A DNA stretch of 14,764 nucleotides, taken from Acidobacteriaceae bacterium (lineage in GTDB: Bacteria; Acidobacteriota; Vicinamibacteria; Vicinamibacterales; CAVVIG01). The position numbers were made by a program, and so were the translations under genes. Shown one piece after another: positions 14,343 through 14,764 of the stretch (its first letter is position 1; each line of letters begins with the position of its first letter). The stretch lies in assembly GCA_031274845.1 (NCBI GenBank), contig JAISPN010000216.1, positions 1-14,764 of the forward strand. Reading direction: 5' to 3'. The notes under the pieces are model-generated. The model worked only from the letters and a program-made list of their open reading frames with translations. It ran no database searches and had not been told where the DNA came from.

Positions 14343-14764
14343 TTAGTTGACGGTGATGATGGAGGTGGCGGTTTTGCCGCCCGAGTTGGTGGTGGCGGTG
14401 ATCGTCACCTTGATCGTGCCCGCAGGCTTGAATGCGGTTGCTGGCAACACGGAGACGCGGCCGGTTTGATCCACGCTCACGCCAGATCCGGAGTAGTCGC
14501 TGCTCCACGTCACCGATGTGTCCGTGGCGTTGGCCGGGAGGACGGTGGCTGTGAGTTGGACCGACCCGCCCAGCGCGACACTGGCTGTCGCCGGGGTGAC
14601 CGTGACGCCGGTGACGGCAACCTGAGCCGTCACGGTGACGATGGCAGTGGCGGTTTTGTTGCTGCCGTCGGTAGTGGTGGCGGTGACGACCACCGTGGCC
14701 GGCAGACTTGACGGCAGAAAGGCGAGGGGGCCGCTCACCGTGAAGAGGCCGTTTTGATCGATCG
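14343..14764 (-). CDS. C-terminal part of an Ig-like (Big2-type) repeat protein (partial)
   Basis: The frame is open from the right edge to a TAA stop at 14343-14345 and gives about 140 C-terminal residues. It holds one complete and one cut Ig-like repeat: VTGVTVTPATASVALGGSVQ opens the last complete repeat, which has LPANATDTSVTWSS and VDQTGRVSV in its middle. These features are typical of bacterial Ig-like group 2 domains in surface or secreted proteins. Two similar segments, VTATTTDGSNKTATAIVTV and VTITATTNSGGKTATSIITV, are 94 codons apart, which gives the repeat period. The real start lies outside the window; the GTG at 14738 is internal. Composition (Thr, Val, Ser, few charges) fits an extracellular adhesin-like or cell-surface protein. 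Its partner is unknown. Confidence 0.8.
   Translation of the reverse strand, partial: IDQNGLFTVSGPLAFLPSSLPATVVVTATTTDGSNKTATAIVTVTAQVAVTGVTVTPATASVALGGSVQLTATVLPANATDTSVTWSSDYSGSGVSVDQTGRVSVLPATAFKPAGTIKVTITATTNSGGKTATSIITVN
14349..14411 (-). repeat. Ig-like repeat segment, copy nearest the C-terminus
   Basis: It encodes a 21-residue strand-turn-strand segment ending TATSIITV. It matches the copy at 14631-14693 in 14 of 21 positions by eye. Confidence 0.6.
14631..14693 (-). repeat. Ig-like repeat segment, upstream copy
   Basis: It encodes a 21-residue segment ending TATAIVTV, 282 nt (94 codons) from the copy at 14349-14411. Confidence 0.6.

Overview
The window looks like a chromosomal, mostly housekeeping region of a high-GC bacterium, most likely an Acidobacteriota of the Vicinamibacteria type. 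This is an inference from three things: two tandem secreted proteins of the acidobacterial VWFA-related type, a split methylmalonyl-CoA mutase followed by a receiver-domain protein and valS, and the high GC. No tRNA, rRNA, CRISPR array, insertion sequence or phage gene was seen.

Left part (1-1982, + strand): the end of one VWFA-related secreted protein and a complete second one, 6 nt apart and with similar C-termini, so probably a tandem duplication. They converge, 13 nt apart, on a minus-strand pair (4252 down to 1996): a glutamate dehydrogenase followed after 4 nt by a secreted protein with an LprI-like N-terminus and a DUF3298/RsiV-like C-terminus.

Central and right part (4278-14175, + strand): nine genes read the same way with very short gaps or overlaps and probably form one long transcription unit. 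They are methylmalonyl-CoA mutase catalytic subunit, mutase B12-binding subunit, a degenerate receiver-domain protein, valyl-tRNA synthetase, nadC, a biotin-protein ligase (birA), type III pantothenate kinase (coaX), an unrecognised 241-aa protein, and a RumA/RlmD-like rRNA methyltransferase. Several products make or use NAD, biotin, CoA and B12. Together with the divergent glutamate dehydrogenase they fit a propionyl-CoA to succinyl-CoA to 2-oxoglutarate theme, but that link is inferred from gene order only. The divergent genes share a 25-bp AT-rich gap holding a perfect TATAAT box, so both transcripts may be leaderless or nearly so.

Right edge (14176-14764): a 167-bp gap with two strong hairpins lies between the convergent ends of the methyltransferase gene and a truncated minus-strand gene for tandem Ig-like (Big2-type) repeats.

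I found no clearly new multi-gene system. The items most worth checking are the methyltransferase that has lost its iron-sulfur cysteines, the receiver domain with altered active-site residues, the compact divergent promoter, and the unrecognised protein between coaX and the methyltransferase.
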